The notes: generated by a model not told the origin, from the letters alone. Positions 54,282-63,486 are shown, counted from the stretch's first letter. The stretch: 64,000 bases of DNA from Stenotrophomonas maltophilia (GCF_003205835.1 NZ_CP029773.1:2016501-2080500), one strand, 5' to 3'. Numbers and translations are program-made.

Positions 54282-56900
54282 GTGCATCGCCTTTCCCTCG
54301 TTGTCCGTCTGCTCCTGCTGCTGATCGCAGCGTCGGCCTTCCCGGCAACTGCGGCTCCACTGCAGGCACAGTGGCAGTTCCGCATGCTGCCCGGCGACGC
54401 GCAGGGTGCTGCGCATCCGGGTCTTCAGCAATGGCGTGCGGCGAAGGTGCCGGGCAGCGTGCACACTGACCTGCTCGCTCACGAATTGATCCGTGATCCC
54501 TATGTCGGTGCACCCGAAGCCGAGCTGCAATGGATCGGCTTGGTTGATTGGGAGTACCGCGCCCGCTTTGACGTGGATGCGGCGACGCTGGCCAAGCCCA
54601 ATGCCGAGCTGCGCTTTGACGGGCTGGACACCTACGCTGAGGTCAGCCTCAACGGCAAGCCACTGCTGCGCGCGGACAACGCGCACCGTACCTGGCGCGC
54701 GCGCGTGGAAGGGCGCCTGCGCGCGAACGGCAATGAGCTGCAGATCGTGTTCCGCTCGCCGATCCGCACGCTGCTGCCGGGCGTACTGGCGATGCCGCAC
54801 AAAATCGCCGGCAACTATCCCTCGCCCTATGGCGATGAGCCCAAAGACGCGATGGTCGGCAACTTCGCGCGCAAGCCGGCCTACCACTTCGGCTGGGACT
54901 GGGGCCCGCGCTATGTCACTGCCGGCGTGTGGCGCGGGGTCGACCTGCAGGCCTGGGACGCGCACCGCCTGGCCGATCTTTCCGTGCGTACCGATGCATT
55001 GAGCGCGGAGCAGGCGAAGCTGGCGGTGTTGCTGCAGGTGGAGCAGGGCAGCGCTGCCGGTTCTGCGATGGTCACTGTGGATGTGCAGGATCCGGAAGGC
55101 CGCAACGTGGCCCAGATGCAACGCACGGTGTTGCTGAAGCCGGGCCAGAATACGGTTGAGCTGCCGGTTGAGCTGGCCACGCCGCGGCGCTGGTGGCCGG
55201 TGGGCCATGGTGCTCAGGATCGCTATACCGTGCAGGCTCGCCTGGATGGTGGCGCCGATGCAACGCTGGTGCGCGAGCAGCGCATCGGCCTGCGCACGGT
55301 TGAGCTGCGCCGCGAGGAAGACGGCAAGGGAGGGCAGGGCTTCGCCTTCGTCATCAATGGCGTGGAGATCTTTGCCAAGGGCGCCAACGTCATTCCGTTC
55401 GACGCCTTCCCCGCACGCGTCGATGCCGCACGCCTGCGCCAGGTGCTGACCTCCGCGCGCGACGCCAACATGAACATGCTGCGCAACTGGGGCGGTGGCT
55501 ACTACGAGGACGATGCGTTCTTCGACATTGCCGATGAGCTGGGCCTGCTGGTCTGGCAGGACTTCATGTTCGGTGGTGGCATGCAGCCGGGCTACGATCC
55601 GGCCTTCCGTGCCAGCGTGGTGGCCGAGGCGCGCGACAACGTGCGCCGGTTGCGCCATCACCCCAGCATCGTGCTGTGGTGTGGCAACAACGAGGAAGAA
55701 ACCGCCTGGAAGGACTGGGGTCACGGCCGCGATCTGAAGGCGGCCGACCCGGCGTTTGCAGCGAAGGTGTGGCAGGGCTATGTCGACCTGTTCGGCAACG
55801 ATCTGCGCCAGGTGGTGGGTGAGGAGGGGTTGGGCGTGCCGTACTGGTCCAGCTCGCCGAGCAATGATCTGGACGAGAAGGCCAACGATTCCACCCGTGG
55901 CGACAAGCACTACTGGCAGGTCTGGGGCAATCCGGCACTGCCGGTGCAGGCCTACCTGCGCGAGACCCCACGCTTCATGTCCGAGTACGGGCTGCAGGCG
56001 TGGCCGTCGGTGGCGACGGTGGACCAGATCGCCACCCGCGCCGAGCAGCGCATCGACAGCCCGGTGATCCGCGCGCACCAGAAGTTCATGGCCGGTGAGG
56101 GCAACAGCCGCCTGCTGCATTACATCGAACTGGGCTACGGCACGCCGAAGGGCTTCGAGGACTTCGTCTACCTCAGCCAGGTGATGCAGGCCGATGGCAT
56201 CGCGCTGGCGGCGCTGCATCATCGCGCCTCGCGGCCGTACACGATGGGCTCGCTGTACTGGCAGCTCAACGACGTCTGGCCAGGTGCTTCATGGTCCAGC
56301 GTGGACTACTTCGGTCGCTGGAAGGCGCTGCACTTCGCCGCGCGGCGCTTCTTCGCGCCGGTCACGCTGGCGGCATTGCGTGATGAGGGCAGTACGCGGG
56401 TACGCCTGCTCAATGACGGTGCCGCGCTGGATGCACGTTGGCGGTTGCGGGTGATGGATGTGGACGGCAAGGTGCTGCGTCGTCGCGAGGAAGCGGTGAC
56501 GCTGGCCGCTGCCGGTGTCACCCCGATCGGTGACTTCAGCGATGTCGAATTGCTGGCTGGTGCCGATCCGAAGCGCACGGTGGCAGTGTTCGAGCTGCTG
56601 CAGGACAGGTCGGTGATCGCGCGGCAGGTGGTCGGATTCGTCGAAGCCAAGGATCAGATCCTGCCGCGGCAGAAGCTCAAGGCCAGCCTGTCCATTGAAG
56701 GCGACCACTACCGTCTGCGATTGGAAAGCGCGGCCTACGTGCGTTCGGCGTGGATCGACTTCGGTGCATTGGACGTGCAGGTGGAAGACAATCTGCTGGA
56801 TCTGCTGCCGGGTGAAACCCGCGACATCGCAGTGCGTGGCCCGGTGGATCTGGCCGCCCTGCGCGAAGCACTGAAGGTGAAGACCCTCAACGATCGTTGA
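54282..56900 (+). CDS. GH2 beta-mannosidase, exported
   Basis: An 872-residue GH2 enzyme for the beta-linked mannose of the N-glycan core or similar mannosides. A GTG start with CAGGAG upstream opens a signal peptide ending near PATAAPL. The jelly-roll domain (GSVHTDLLAHELIRDPYVG, WEYRARFDV, GWDWGPRYVTAGVWRGV) is beta-mannosidase-like. In the barrel, the acid/base is Glu471 in VLWCGNNEEETAW and the nucleophile is Glu568 in RFMSEYGLQAWPS. RNWGGGYYEDDAFFDIADELGLLVWQD is also typical. It ends the operon. Confidence 0.94.
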   Translation: MHRLSLVVRLLLLLIAASAFPATAAPLQAQWQFRMLPGDAQGAAHPGLQQWRAAKVPGSVHTDLLAHELIRDPYVGAPEAELQWIGLVDWEYRARFDVDAATLAKPNAELRFDGLDTYAEVSLNGKPLLRADNAHRTWRARVEGRLRANGNELQIVFRSPIRTLLPGVLAMPHKIAGNYPSPYGDEPKDAMVGNFARKPAYHFGWDWGPRYVTAGVWRGVDLQAWDAHRLADLSVRTDALSAEQAKLAVLLQVEQGSAAGSAMVTVDVQDPEGRNVAQMQRTVLLKPGQNTVELPVELATPRRWWPVGHGAQDRYTVQARLDGGADATLVREQRIGLRTVELRREEDGKGGQGFAFVINGVEIFAKGANVIPFDAFPARVDAARLRQVLTSARDANMNMLRNWGGGYYEDDAFFDIADELGLLVWQDFMFGGGMQPGYDPAFRASVVAEARDNVRRLRHHPSIVLWCGNNEEETAWKDWGHGRDLKAADPAFAAKVWQGYVDLFGNDLRQVVGEEGLGVPYWSSSPSNDLDEKANDSTRGDKHYWQVWGNPALPVQAYLRETPRFMSEYGLQAWPSVATVDQIATRAEQRIDSPVIRAHQKFMAGEGNSRLLHYIELGYGTPKGFEDFVYLSQVMQADGIALAALHHRASRPYTMGSLYWQLNDVWPGASWSSVDYFGRWKALHFAARRFFAPVTLAALRDEGSTRVRLLNDGAALDARWRLRVMDVDGKVLRRREEAVTLAAAGVTPIGDFSDVELLAGADPKRTVAVFELLQDRSVIARQVVGFVEAKDQILPRQKLKASLSIEGDHYRLRLESAAYVRSAWIDFGALDVQVEDNLLDLLPGETRDIAVRGPVDLAALREALKVKTLNDR

Positions 56901-56920
56901 GGGCAGGTGAACCATGCTCT

Positions 56921-56979
56921 GGTAGGTGTCAACCTTGGTTGACACATCGGCCGTATGCCAACCAAGGTTGGCGTCTACC
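56921..56979. repeat. Inverted pair of SMAG-like palindromes
   Basis: GGTAGGTGTCAACC-TT-GGTTGACAC (56921-56945) and GCCAACC-AA-GGTTGGC followed by GTCTACC (56957-56979). The arms differ from the common type but keep the GTAG/CTAC tags. The pair lies between convergent GH2 and mtnC. Confidence 0.82.
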
Positions 56980-57029
56980 AAGAGCGGTACCCGGTAGCCG
57001 ATGCCGCAGAGCCCATCGGCAGGCGGCGT

Positions 57030-57725
57030 TTACAACTGGATCTGCTGGAAATTCTCGACCCGCTCGTGGCCGTTGGCGGCCTGGCCGGTGCGCGGCAGCG
57101 GGTAATCGTCCAAGCGATCAATCAGGCGGGTCTGCAGGCCGGCTTCGCGAGCAGCATCCAGTTCTTCCACCACATCCGACAGGAACAGGATCTCGCCGGC
57201 TGGCACGCCGATCGCCTGCACGATGCGGCGGTAGCTGTCGGCCTCGCGCTTGCCGCCGACTTCGGTGTCGAACCAGCCCGACACCAGCGGGCTGAGGTCA
57301 CCGGCGTCGCTGAAGCCGAAGAACAGCTTCTGCGCCGGCACCGAGCCGGAGGAGTACACGTACAGCGGCAGGCCGGAGGCGTGCCAGCCCTTCAGCACCG
57401 GCGCCACTTCCGGGTAGAAGTGCGCGGTGTAGTCGCCGCGGCGGTAGCCTTCATCCCAGATCAGGCCCTGCAGCGCCTTCAGTGCGGTGTGCTTGCGGTC
57501 CTGGTCGATCCAGCCCTGCAGCGTCTCGGCTACCAGGCTGTCCTGGCAGGCGCCGCCGATCTCGGTGGCCACCGCATCCAGCCAACGGCGGACTTCCGGC
57601 TGCTGGCCGTGCTCGGCGACGAACGCGGGCAGCGCCTTGCGGGCATAGGGGAACAGCACGTTCTTGACGAACGAAATGCTGCTGGTGGTGCCTTCGATAT
57701 CGGTCAGGATGACGCGGGGCTGCAT
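57030..57725 (-). CDS. mtnC: Enolase-phosphatase E1 (methionine salvage)
   Basis: A 231-residue HAD enzyme that enolises and dephosphorylates 2,3-diketo-5-methylthiopentyl-1-phosphate to the acireductone. It begins [24 protein letters not shown] with the variant HAD motif Asp-x-Glu-Gly-Thr specific to E1 enzymes; the downstream [15 protein letters not shown] and [19 protein letters not shown] are the other HAD motifs. It follows mtnD by 3 bp on the minus strand and ends the mtnB-mtnD-mtnC order. Confidence 0.96.
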   Translation of the reverse strand: MQPRVILTDIEGTTSSISFVKNVLFPYARKALPAFVAEHGQQPEVRRWLDAVATEIGGACQDSLVAETLQGWIDQDRKHTALKALQGLIWDEGYRRGDYTAHFYPEVAPVLKGWHASGLPLYVYSSGSVPAQKLFFGFSDAGDLSPLVSGWFDTEVGGKREADSYRRIVQAIGVPAGEILFLSDVVEELDAAREAGLQTRLIDRLDDYPLPRTGQAANGHERVENFQQIQL

Positions 57726-57728
57726 GGA

Positions 57729-58286
57729 TCAGGATGCCTGGGTAGGTACGTAACGGGGGAATTTCTGCGCGATGTCGGTGCCGGTGAAGTGACCGACCCA
57801 GCCATCCGGCTCGGTGAAGAAGCGGATCGCCACGAAGCTGGGCTCATCGCCCATGTCGAACCAGTGGGTGGTGCCGTCGGGCACGGCGATCAGGTCGTCC
57901 TTCACGCACTCGATCTCATAGACCTTGTCGCCCACGTGCAGGGTGAACAGACCGGAGCCTGCGACGAAGAAGCGCACCTCGTCTTCCTTGTGGAAGTGTT
58001 CGTCGAGGAACTTCCTGCGCAGCTCGGCGCGGTACGGGTTGTCCGGGGCGATCGAGGCCACGTCCACACTCTTGAAGCCGCGCTCGGCCACCAGGCGGTC
58101 GATGTCGGCGCGGTAAGCGGCGAACACTTCCTCCTGGCTGGCACCCGGTGCGACCGGTGCGGTCGCCTGCCAGCGCTCGAAGGTGACGCCGATCTTCTGC
58201 AGCTCGGCAGCGATGATCGCGCCGTCCTGGGTGTCCAGCAGCGGCGATTCGGGGCGGGTGTCGTCGTAGATGCGCAGTCGGCTCAT
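57729..58286 (-). CDS. mtnD: Acireductone dioxygenase (methionine salvage)
   Basis: A 185-residue cupin enzyme converting the acireductone to the keto acid of methionine plus formate when iron-bound. Metal ligands are visible in [13 protein letters not shown] (His, His, Glu) and [11 protein letters not shown] (His). The start MSRLRIYDD at 58286 is the usual one. It sits between mtnB (92 bp upstream) and mtnC (3 bp downstream). Confidence 0.96.
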   Translation of the reverse strand: MSRLRIYDDTRPESPLLDTQDGAIIAAELQKIGVTFERWQATAPVAPGASQEEVFAAYRADIDRLVAERGFKSVDVASIAPDNPYRAELRRKFLDEHFHKEDEVRFFVAGSGLFTLHVGDKVYEIECVKDDLIAVPDGTTHWFDMGDEPSFVAIRFFTEPDGWVGHFTGTDIAQKFPRYVPTQAS

Positions 58287-58378
58287 GGCGGCAGCTTGAA
58301 CGTCTCGGGGGGAAGACAGGGTAGCAGGGTGGGCACGAGGTGCAGATTCCGGATCGGCATCTGCACCTGCGTGCGGGT

Positions 58379-59020
58379 TCAGCCGCGCAGCTTTCGCAGT
58401 TCCAGCTCGCAGTGGAACAGGAATTCGAACGCTTCCAGGTGGCGGCGCGCCTCGGCCATGTCGCGGCCCCAGGCATACAGGCCGTGGCCATCAATCAGGT
58501 AGCCCCACAGGTTCTGACGGTCGAGCAGGTCATCGACCTGCTTCGAAAGCACGTTCATGTCCTGGGTGTTGGCGAACACCGGCACGTCGATGGCCATCTC
58601 GTGGGTGCTGTTGCCGGCGAAGGCCTTCAGCAGCTCGTAGCCTTCCAGGCGGATGTGGCCCTGCGGCGCGTACAGGCGCGAGGCGACGGTCTGCACCGGC
58701 GAATGGGTGTGCAGCACGCAGCCGATCTCCGGGAAGCGGCGATACAGCTGGGTGTGCAGCAGGGTCTCGGCGGACGGGCGCAGCGGGCGGCCGACGGCCA
58801 GACCGTCGAAGTCCACCACCATGATGTCGTCCTCGATCAGGCGGCCCTTGTCCTTGCCGGAGACGGTGATCGCGGCGTGGCGGTCGTCCAGGCGGTGGGA
58901 GAAGTTGCTGCTGGTGGCCGGGGTCCAGCCGGCATGGGCCAGTTCGCGGACGTTGTCGATCAGCAGCTGGGCCAGTTCGCTCAGGCGCGCGGTGTCGTAC
59001 GGGAAGGTGGGGGCGTTCAT
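58379..59020 (-). CDS. mtnB: Methylthioribulose-1-phosphate dehydratase
   Basis: A 213-residue class II aldolase-fold zinc enzyme. Zinc ligands are in [11 protein letters not shown] and the C-terminal [16 protein letters not shown], with [14 protein letters not shown] near the N-terminus. ATG 59020 gives a normal start; a longer frame to 59047 is not needed. It heads the methionine salvage run. mtnA and mtnK are not in this window. Confidence 0.95.
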   Translation of the reverse strand: MNAPTFPYDTARLSELAQLLIDNVRELAHAGWTPATSSNFSHRLDDRHAAITVSGKDKGRLIEDDIMVVDFDGLAVGRPLRPSAETLLHTQLYRRFPEIGCVLHTHSPVQTVASRLYAPQGHIRLEGYELLKAFAGNSTHEMAIDVPVFANTQDMNVLSKQVDDLLDRQNLWGYLIDGHGLYAWGRDMAEARRHLEAFEFLFHCELELRKLRG

Positions 59021-59113
59021 GCCGTCGATTTTACTGGATTCGGCCAACGGCTGAGCCCCTCGTGGCTGGGAGGTGGTTGGTTGGTCACGGAAAGCGGTTC
59101 ATGGGGGGGGCGT

Positions 59114-59300
59114 GGCGGGCGGGCCGTGCAGGGGACGCTGCAAGTCCCCCTCCGGGGCCCGGCCCAGCCGCTGGCGGCTGGGCGTTCGGTCACTCGCGAA
59201 GCAGTGCTTCGCAGGCAAAGCGCCCTCACCCCTGTAAGCTCGATGGCGCCATCCATGGCGCCAACGCCCCTGCACGGCCCACCCGCCCCGCCTCTGACAG
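59114..59300 (-). repeat. Large structured intergenic repeat, copy 4 (beta type, reversed)
   Basis: Reads on the minus strand from CTGTCAGAGG. Terminal arms 59121-59134 and 59267-59280 are complementary over 14 bp without mismatch (GGGCCGTGCAGGGG), a sequence unlike the arms of the other copies. It shares with copy 2 the hairpins GCCCAGCC/GGCTGGGC, GCGAAGCAGTGCTTCGC and GGCGCCAT/ATGGCGCC. The hexamer tract and closing hairpin seen in other copies are absent. The 732-bp gap 59021-59752 holds this copy, two SMAG repeats and copy 5, and no gene. Confidence 0.82.
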
Positions 59301-59373
59301 GTTCCGGCGTGCGGCCAGCCACGGAGTGAAGAAGGAAAAGCGAAAAGCGGGTCGCTTCGCTGTGCTTGCTCGG

Positions 59374-59460
59374 AGCGGAGCATGGCTCCGCTCTACAGAA
59401 ACATTCATTCCGGAACATTCGTTCATGAGAACGTTTCATCCACGCATGGCGTGGATCTAC
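59374..59460. repeat. Two SMAG palindromes between divergent structured repeats
   Basis: AGCGGAGC-ATG-GCTCCGCT then CTAC at 59374-59396, and ATCCACGC-ATG-GCGTGGAT then CTAC at 59438-59460. Both have the same orientation and separate copies 4 and 5. Confidence 0.85.
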
Positions 59461-59476
59461 TGGACGTGCCAGGAGA

Positions 59477-59745
59477 CTGTCGGAGGTGGGGCGGGTTGGG
59501 TTCGCGGGGGTGTCCGCGGCATGGGCCCGAGGCATGCCTCGGGCGGGTTGGGCAGGAGGCCCAACCCCGGTCTTGCCGTGTGCGCAGGACAGCGCACGCG
59601 AGCAAGCCGCGGCCAAGCCCCCAGGGACGGGTTCACGGCGTCCCCCGTGAACCCAACCCGCCCCGCCAAACCCTCAACCCAGCTGCTGCCGTTGCCGTTG
59701 CCGTTGCTCCGGCTTCAAAGGCGGGTGCAGGGCCGCAGGCCCTGC
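59477..59745 (+). repeat. Large structured intergenic repeat, copy 5 (alpha type)
   Basis: Begins CTGTCGGAGG. Terminal arms 59488-59510 and 59642-59664 pair at all 23 positions if one G-U wobble is allowed; the arm GGGTTGGGTTCGCGGGGG differs from copy 1 although the interior is nearly identical (CCCGAGGCATGCCTCGGG, GGTTGGGC/GCCCAACC, GTGTGCGC). The tail GGGTTCACGGCGTCCCC is followed by GCCGTT hexamers (about 59687-59707) and the closing hairpin GCAGGGCC-GCA-GGCCCTGC (59727-59745), which abuts the 3' end of the permease gene. Confidence 0.82.
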
Positions 59746-59752
59746 AATCCCT

Positions 59753-61180
59753 TTACTTCACCCGCAGCCGGCTGTGCTTGAAGCCATAGCAGAAATAGAT
59801 CACGAAACCGACGAACGTCCACACGCCCATCAGCATCCAGTTGTGCATCGTCATCGCCGACAGCAGGGCAAGACAACTCAGCACGCCCAGGCTGCAGATC
59901 AGCCACGCCATCGGCATGCGGAACGGACGCGGCAGGTCCGGCTGGGTGCGGCGCAGGATCAGCACGCCCGCGCACACCGCCGCGAACGCGATCAGCGTGC
60001 CCATCGAGGTCAGCTCGCCGAGGATATCCAGAGGGAACAGCGCCGCCAGTAGTGCGATGCCGATGCCGGTGATCACGGTGTTGATGTGCGGGGTGCGGTA
60101 CTTCGGGTGGATCTTGGTGAACACTGGCGGCAGCAGGCCGTCGCGGCCCATGATCATGAAGATGCGCGGCTGGCCGATGATCATCACCAGCACCACCGAA
60201 GACAGGCCGACCAGCGCGCCGACCTCGACCACCCAGCGCAGCCAGCCCAGCTGCGGATGCGCGGCCACCGCGGTCACCACCGGCTCGTCGGTACCCAACA
60301 GCTGGTAAGGCACCAGGCCGGTCATCACCGCGGCCATCGCGATGTACAGCACGGTGCAGATCACCAGCGACAGCATCATGCCGAACGGCATGTCGCGCTG
60401 CGGGTTCTTCGATTCCTGCGCCGCCACCGATACCGCCTCGAAGCCGATGTAGGCGAAGAACACCATCGCCGCGCCACGCAGCACGCCTTCCATGCCGTAC
60501 TTGCCAGGGCCTTCATTGGCGGGAATGAACGGAGTCCAGTTGCTGGTGTCCACGTACTTCCAGCCGACCACGATGACCAGCAGGATCAGGCCGGTCTTCA
60601 GCACGACCATCGCCATGTTCATCGCCGAGGACTTGCTGATGCCGACGTAGCACAGCCAGGTCAGCAGCAGTACCAGCGCGGCGGCCGGCAGGTTGGCGAT
60701 CGCGCCGGTGGGGCGCAGCTGTGCATCAAGTGGGGCACTGACCAGCGCCGCCGGTAGATGGATGTCGAACTGGCTGAGCAGGCTGAGGAAATAGCCGGTC
60801 CAGCTGACCGCGACCGCCGAGGCGGAGACGCCGTATTCGAGCACCAGCATCCAGCCGATGAACCAGGCCGAGAGCTCGCCGAAGGTGGCGTAGGTGTAGG
60901 TGTAGGCGCTGCCGGAGACCGGCACCATCGAGGCGAACTCGGCATAGGCCAGTGCGCAGAAGGCGCAACAGATGGCGGCCAGTACGAAGGACAGCATGAT
61001 GGCCGGGCCGGCGTGGTTGGCGGCGGCCTGGCCGGTGATGACGAAGATGCCGCCGCCGATCACCGCGCCGATGCCGAGGGCGGTCAGGCCCCAGGGGCCG
61101 AGGTGGCGGCGCAGGCTCAGGCCGTTGGCGTCTTCATGGGCGGCATGCGGGTGCTTGGTGGCCCACAGTTGCTTGAACAT
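59753..61180 (-). CDS. APC-superfamily amino-acid permease (first of pair)
   Basis: A 475-residue inner-membrane transporter with about 12-14 helices. The family start GLTALGIGAVIGGGIFVITGQAAANHAGPAIMLSF and PVSGSAYTYTYATFGELSAWFIGWMLVLEYG mark the cationic amino-acid transporter-like group of APC permeases. The substrate cannot be fixed. It is a close paralogue of the next gene upstream, 82 bp away on the same strand, so a tandem duplication is likely. The downstream end touches the structured repeat. Confidence 0.92.
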   Translation of the reverse strand: MFKQLWATKHPHAAHEDANGLSLRRHLGPWGLTALGIGAVIGGGIFVITGQAAANHAGPAIMLSFVLAAICCAFCALAYAEFASMVPVSGSAYTYTYATFGELSAWFIGWMLVLEYGVSASAVAVSWTGYFLSLLSQFDIHLPAALVSAPLDAQLRPTGAIANLPAAALVLLLTWLCYVGISKSSAMNMAMVVLKTGLILLVIVVGWKYVDTSNWTPFIPANEGPGKYGMEGVLRGAAMVFFAYIGFEAVSVAAQESKNPQRDMPFGMMLSLVICTVLYIAMAAVMTGLVPYQLLGTDEPVVTAVAAHPQLGWLRWVVEVGALVGLSSVVLVMIIGQPRIFMIMGRDGLLPPVFTKIHPKYRTPHINTVITGIGIALLAALFPLDILGELTSMGTLIAFAAVCAGVLILRRTQPDLPRPFRMPMAWLICSLGVLSCLALLSAMTMHNWMLMGVWTFVGFVIYFCYGFKHSRLRVK

Positions 61181-61262
61181 GTGTGGTGGTCTTGTCGAAG
61201 CGCGCCACGGGCGGCGCGCGGGGAAAACGGACGGGCCGGCGCGAGGCCGGCCCGTAGGCGGA

Positions 61263-62738
61263 TCAGGGCGACTTGGCCAGCTTGCTGTTGCGGATGCCGT
61301 AGCCCAGGTAGATCAGCAGGCCGAGCAGCGTCCAGCCGACGAACAGGTGCCAGTGCACCACGAACGCCTGCCAGAACAGGAACAGGCAGGTGGCTGCACC
61401 GAGCGGGCAGATGATCCACACCGCCGGCACGCGGAACGGGCGGTGGATCTCCGGCTTGGTATAGCGCAGCACCAGCACGCCGATGCAGACCGTGGCGAAG
61501 GCCAGCAGGGTGCCCATCGAGACCAGTTCGCCCAGCACGTTCAGCGGCACCAGGCCGGCCAGTGCGGCGGCGATCACGCCCACCACGATGGTGGCGACGT
61601 ACGGGGTGCGGAAGCGGGCGTGGACCCTGCCGAAGAATTTCGGCAGCAGGCCGTCGCGGGAGATGGTGTAGGCGATGCGGGTCTGGCCCATCATCATCAC
61701 CAGCACCACCGAGGACAGGCCGGCGATGGCGCCGATCTCGACCAGGGTCTTCAGCCACGACAGGGTCGGGTAGGGTTCCAGCGCGGTGGCCACCGGCTTG
61801 TCGGTGCCCAGCAGGTGGTACGGCATCATGCCGGTCAGCACCGCGCAGACGATGATGTAGACGATGGTGCACACCGCCAGCGAGCCAAGCAGGCCGATCG
61901 GCATGTTGCGCTGCGGGTCCTTGGTTTCGCCGGCGGCGGTGGAGACCGCATCGAAACCGATGTAGGCGAAGAACACGATGGTGGCCGCACGGAACACGCC
62001 GCTCCAGCCGAACTCACCCGGCACACCGGTGTTTTCCGGGATGAACGGCTGCCAGTTGGCCGGGTCGATGTGGGCCGCGCCGATGCCGATGAACAGGCAG
62101 ATGACGGTGACCTTGATCGCCACGATGATCGCGTTGACGAAGGCCGACTGGGTCACGCCCACGTACAGCAGGCCGGACACCGCCGCCACGATCAGCACTG
62201 CCGGCAGGTTGAACAGCTTGCCCGAGGCGATGAACTCGCTGCCGGTCCAAGCGATCGGGGCTGCGCTCAGGGCATCCGGGAACGGCATGTGCAGGGTGGT
62301 GGTGATGAAGCTGATCAGGTACGCCGACCAGCCGACCGCGACCGAGGCCGAGGCGAACAGGTATTCCAGCACCAGGCACCAGCCGATGAACCAGGCCATG
62401 CCTTCGCCGAGAGTGGCGTAGGAGTAGGAGTAGGCGCTGCCGGAGACCGGCATCATCGCCGCGAACTCGGCGTAGCACAGGCCCGCCAGGGCGCAGGCGA
62501 AGCCGGCGATCACGAACGACAGCATCACTGCCGGGCCGGCGTGGTTGGCCGCGGCCTGGCCGGTCAGCACGAAGATACCTGCGCCGATCACCGCACCCAC
62601 GCCAAGCAGGATGAGGTGTTTAGCCGTGAGGGTCCGTTTCAACGTGGCTTCGCCGTCCAGGCTGCCTTCGATGGGTTCGCCAGCATCGACGTGCCCGGCC
62701 GGTTCAACCGGCTTGACCCTCAACAGAGCTTTCAGCAT
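61263..62738 (-). CDS. APC-superfamily amino-acid permease (second of pair)
   Basis: A 491-residue permease from ATG 62738, which has AGGAAG upstream; the longer frame to 62918 overlaps the divergent gene and lacks a site. Motifs match its neighbour: LILLGVGAVIGAGIFVLTGQAAANHAGPAVMLSF and PVSGSAYSYSYATLGEGMAWFIGWCLVLEYLF. A 35-residue N-terminal extension distinguishes it. It is transcribed first of the pair. Amino-acid uptake is inferred; with mtn genes nearby, but in a separate unit, no specific substrate can be proposed. Confidence 0.92.
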   Translation of the reverse strand: MLKALLRVKPVEPAGHVDAGEPIEGSLDGEATLKRTLTAKHLILLGVGAVIGAGIFVLTGQAAANHAGPAVMLSFVIAGFACALAGLCYAEFAAMMPVSGSAYSYSYATLGEGMAWFIGWCLVLEYLFASASVAVGWSAYLISFITTTLHMPFPDALSAAPIAWTGSEFIASGKLFNLPAVLIVAAVSGLLYVGVTQSAFVNAIIVAIKVTVICLFIGIGAAHIDPANWQPFIPENTGVPGEFGWSGVFRAATIVFFAYIGFDAVSTAAGETKDPQRNMPIGLLGSLAVCTIVYIIVCAVLTGMMPYHLLGTDKPVATALEPYPTLSWLKTLVEIGAIAGLSSVVLVMMMGQTRIAYTISRDGLLPKFFGRVHARFRTPYVATIVVGVIAAALAGLVPLNVLGELVSMGTLLAFATVCIGVLVLRYTKPEIHRPFRVPAVWIICPLGAATCLFLFWQAFVVHWHLFVGWTLLGLLIYLGYGIRNSKLAKSP

Positions 62739-62916
62739 GCAGTACTTCCTAGTGATCGGATTGGGTGGGCCGCCGATACGTTGCCGGCAACCCTGGAATG
62801 GTGAAGGCCGCGCGAACGGCCCGCTGTACCTTAGCCAAAGCTGAAGCCAACGCACAAGCGCAATCGCAACAATGAACGGCGATAATGAGCAGTATTTTTC
62901 CAAACGCCGCCCATTC

Positions 62917-63486
62917 ATGAGCCAGACCGCCGAAACCCTTGCCGTGCTTGACGATCGCCTGCGTGGCCTGCTGCGGGACTATGCCCGCCGCGAGCCCGCC
63001 CACGACGCACTGGCTGCCGAATTCGGCACATTGTTGGACGATCCGGAAGATCCGTTCCGCCGCGAGCGCCTGGCCGGCCACTTCACCGCCAGCTGCTGGC
63101 TGGTCAGTGCCGATGGCCAGCGCCTGCTGCTGACCCATCACCGCAAGCTGCAGCGCTGGCTGCAGCTGGGCGGTCACGCCGACGGCGACCGCGACCTGGC
63201 CCAGGTGGCACTGAAGGAAGCCGAGGAGGAATCGGGACTGAGCGGCCTGGTGTTGGAAGACCCGGCCATCTTCGATCTGGACAAGCACTGGATTCCGGAG
63301 CGCAAGGACGTGCCGGGGCACTGGCACTACGACGTACGTTTCGTGATCCGCGCGCTGGGTGGCGAGATCTTCGTGCTCAGCGAGGAGTCACTCGACCTGG
63401 CCTGGCGCCCGGTGACCGAGGTCGCGACCGACCCGGAATCTGACGAATCCATGCAGCGCATGGCCCGCCGGTGGCTGGCGCGCTAG
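62917..63486 (+). CDS. NUDIX hydrolase
   Basis: A 189-residue NUDIX protein. The box reads LGGHADGDRDLAQVALKEAEEESGL: the EAEEESG catalytic glutamates are kept, but the consensus Glu after G-x5 is Arg and the consensus Arg is Lys. An N-terminal helical part precedes the fold (residues 1-45). ATG 62917 is preferred because a GATAAT box at 62881-62886 would place transcription start after the alternative ATG 62872; neither start has a ribosome-binding site. The substrate is unknown. It is divergent from the permease and convergent with serA. Confidence 0.85.
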   Translation: MSQTAETLAVLDDRLRGLLRDYARREPAHDALAAEFGTLLDDPEDPFRRERLAGHFTASCWLVSADGQRLLLTHHRKLQRWLQLGGHADGDRDLAQVALKEAEEESGLSGLVLEDPAIFDLDKHWIPERKDVPGHWHYDVRFVIRALGGEIFVLSEESLDLAWRPVTEVATDPESDESMQRMARRWLAR

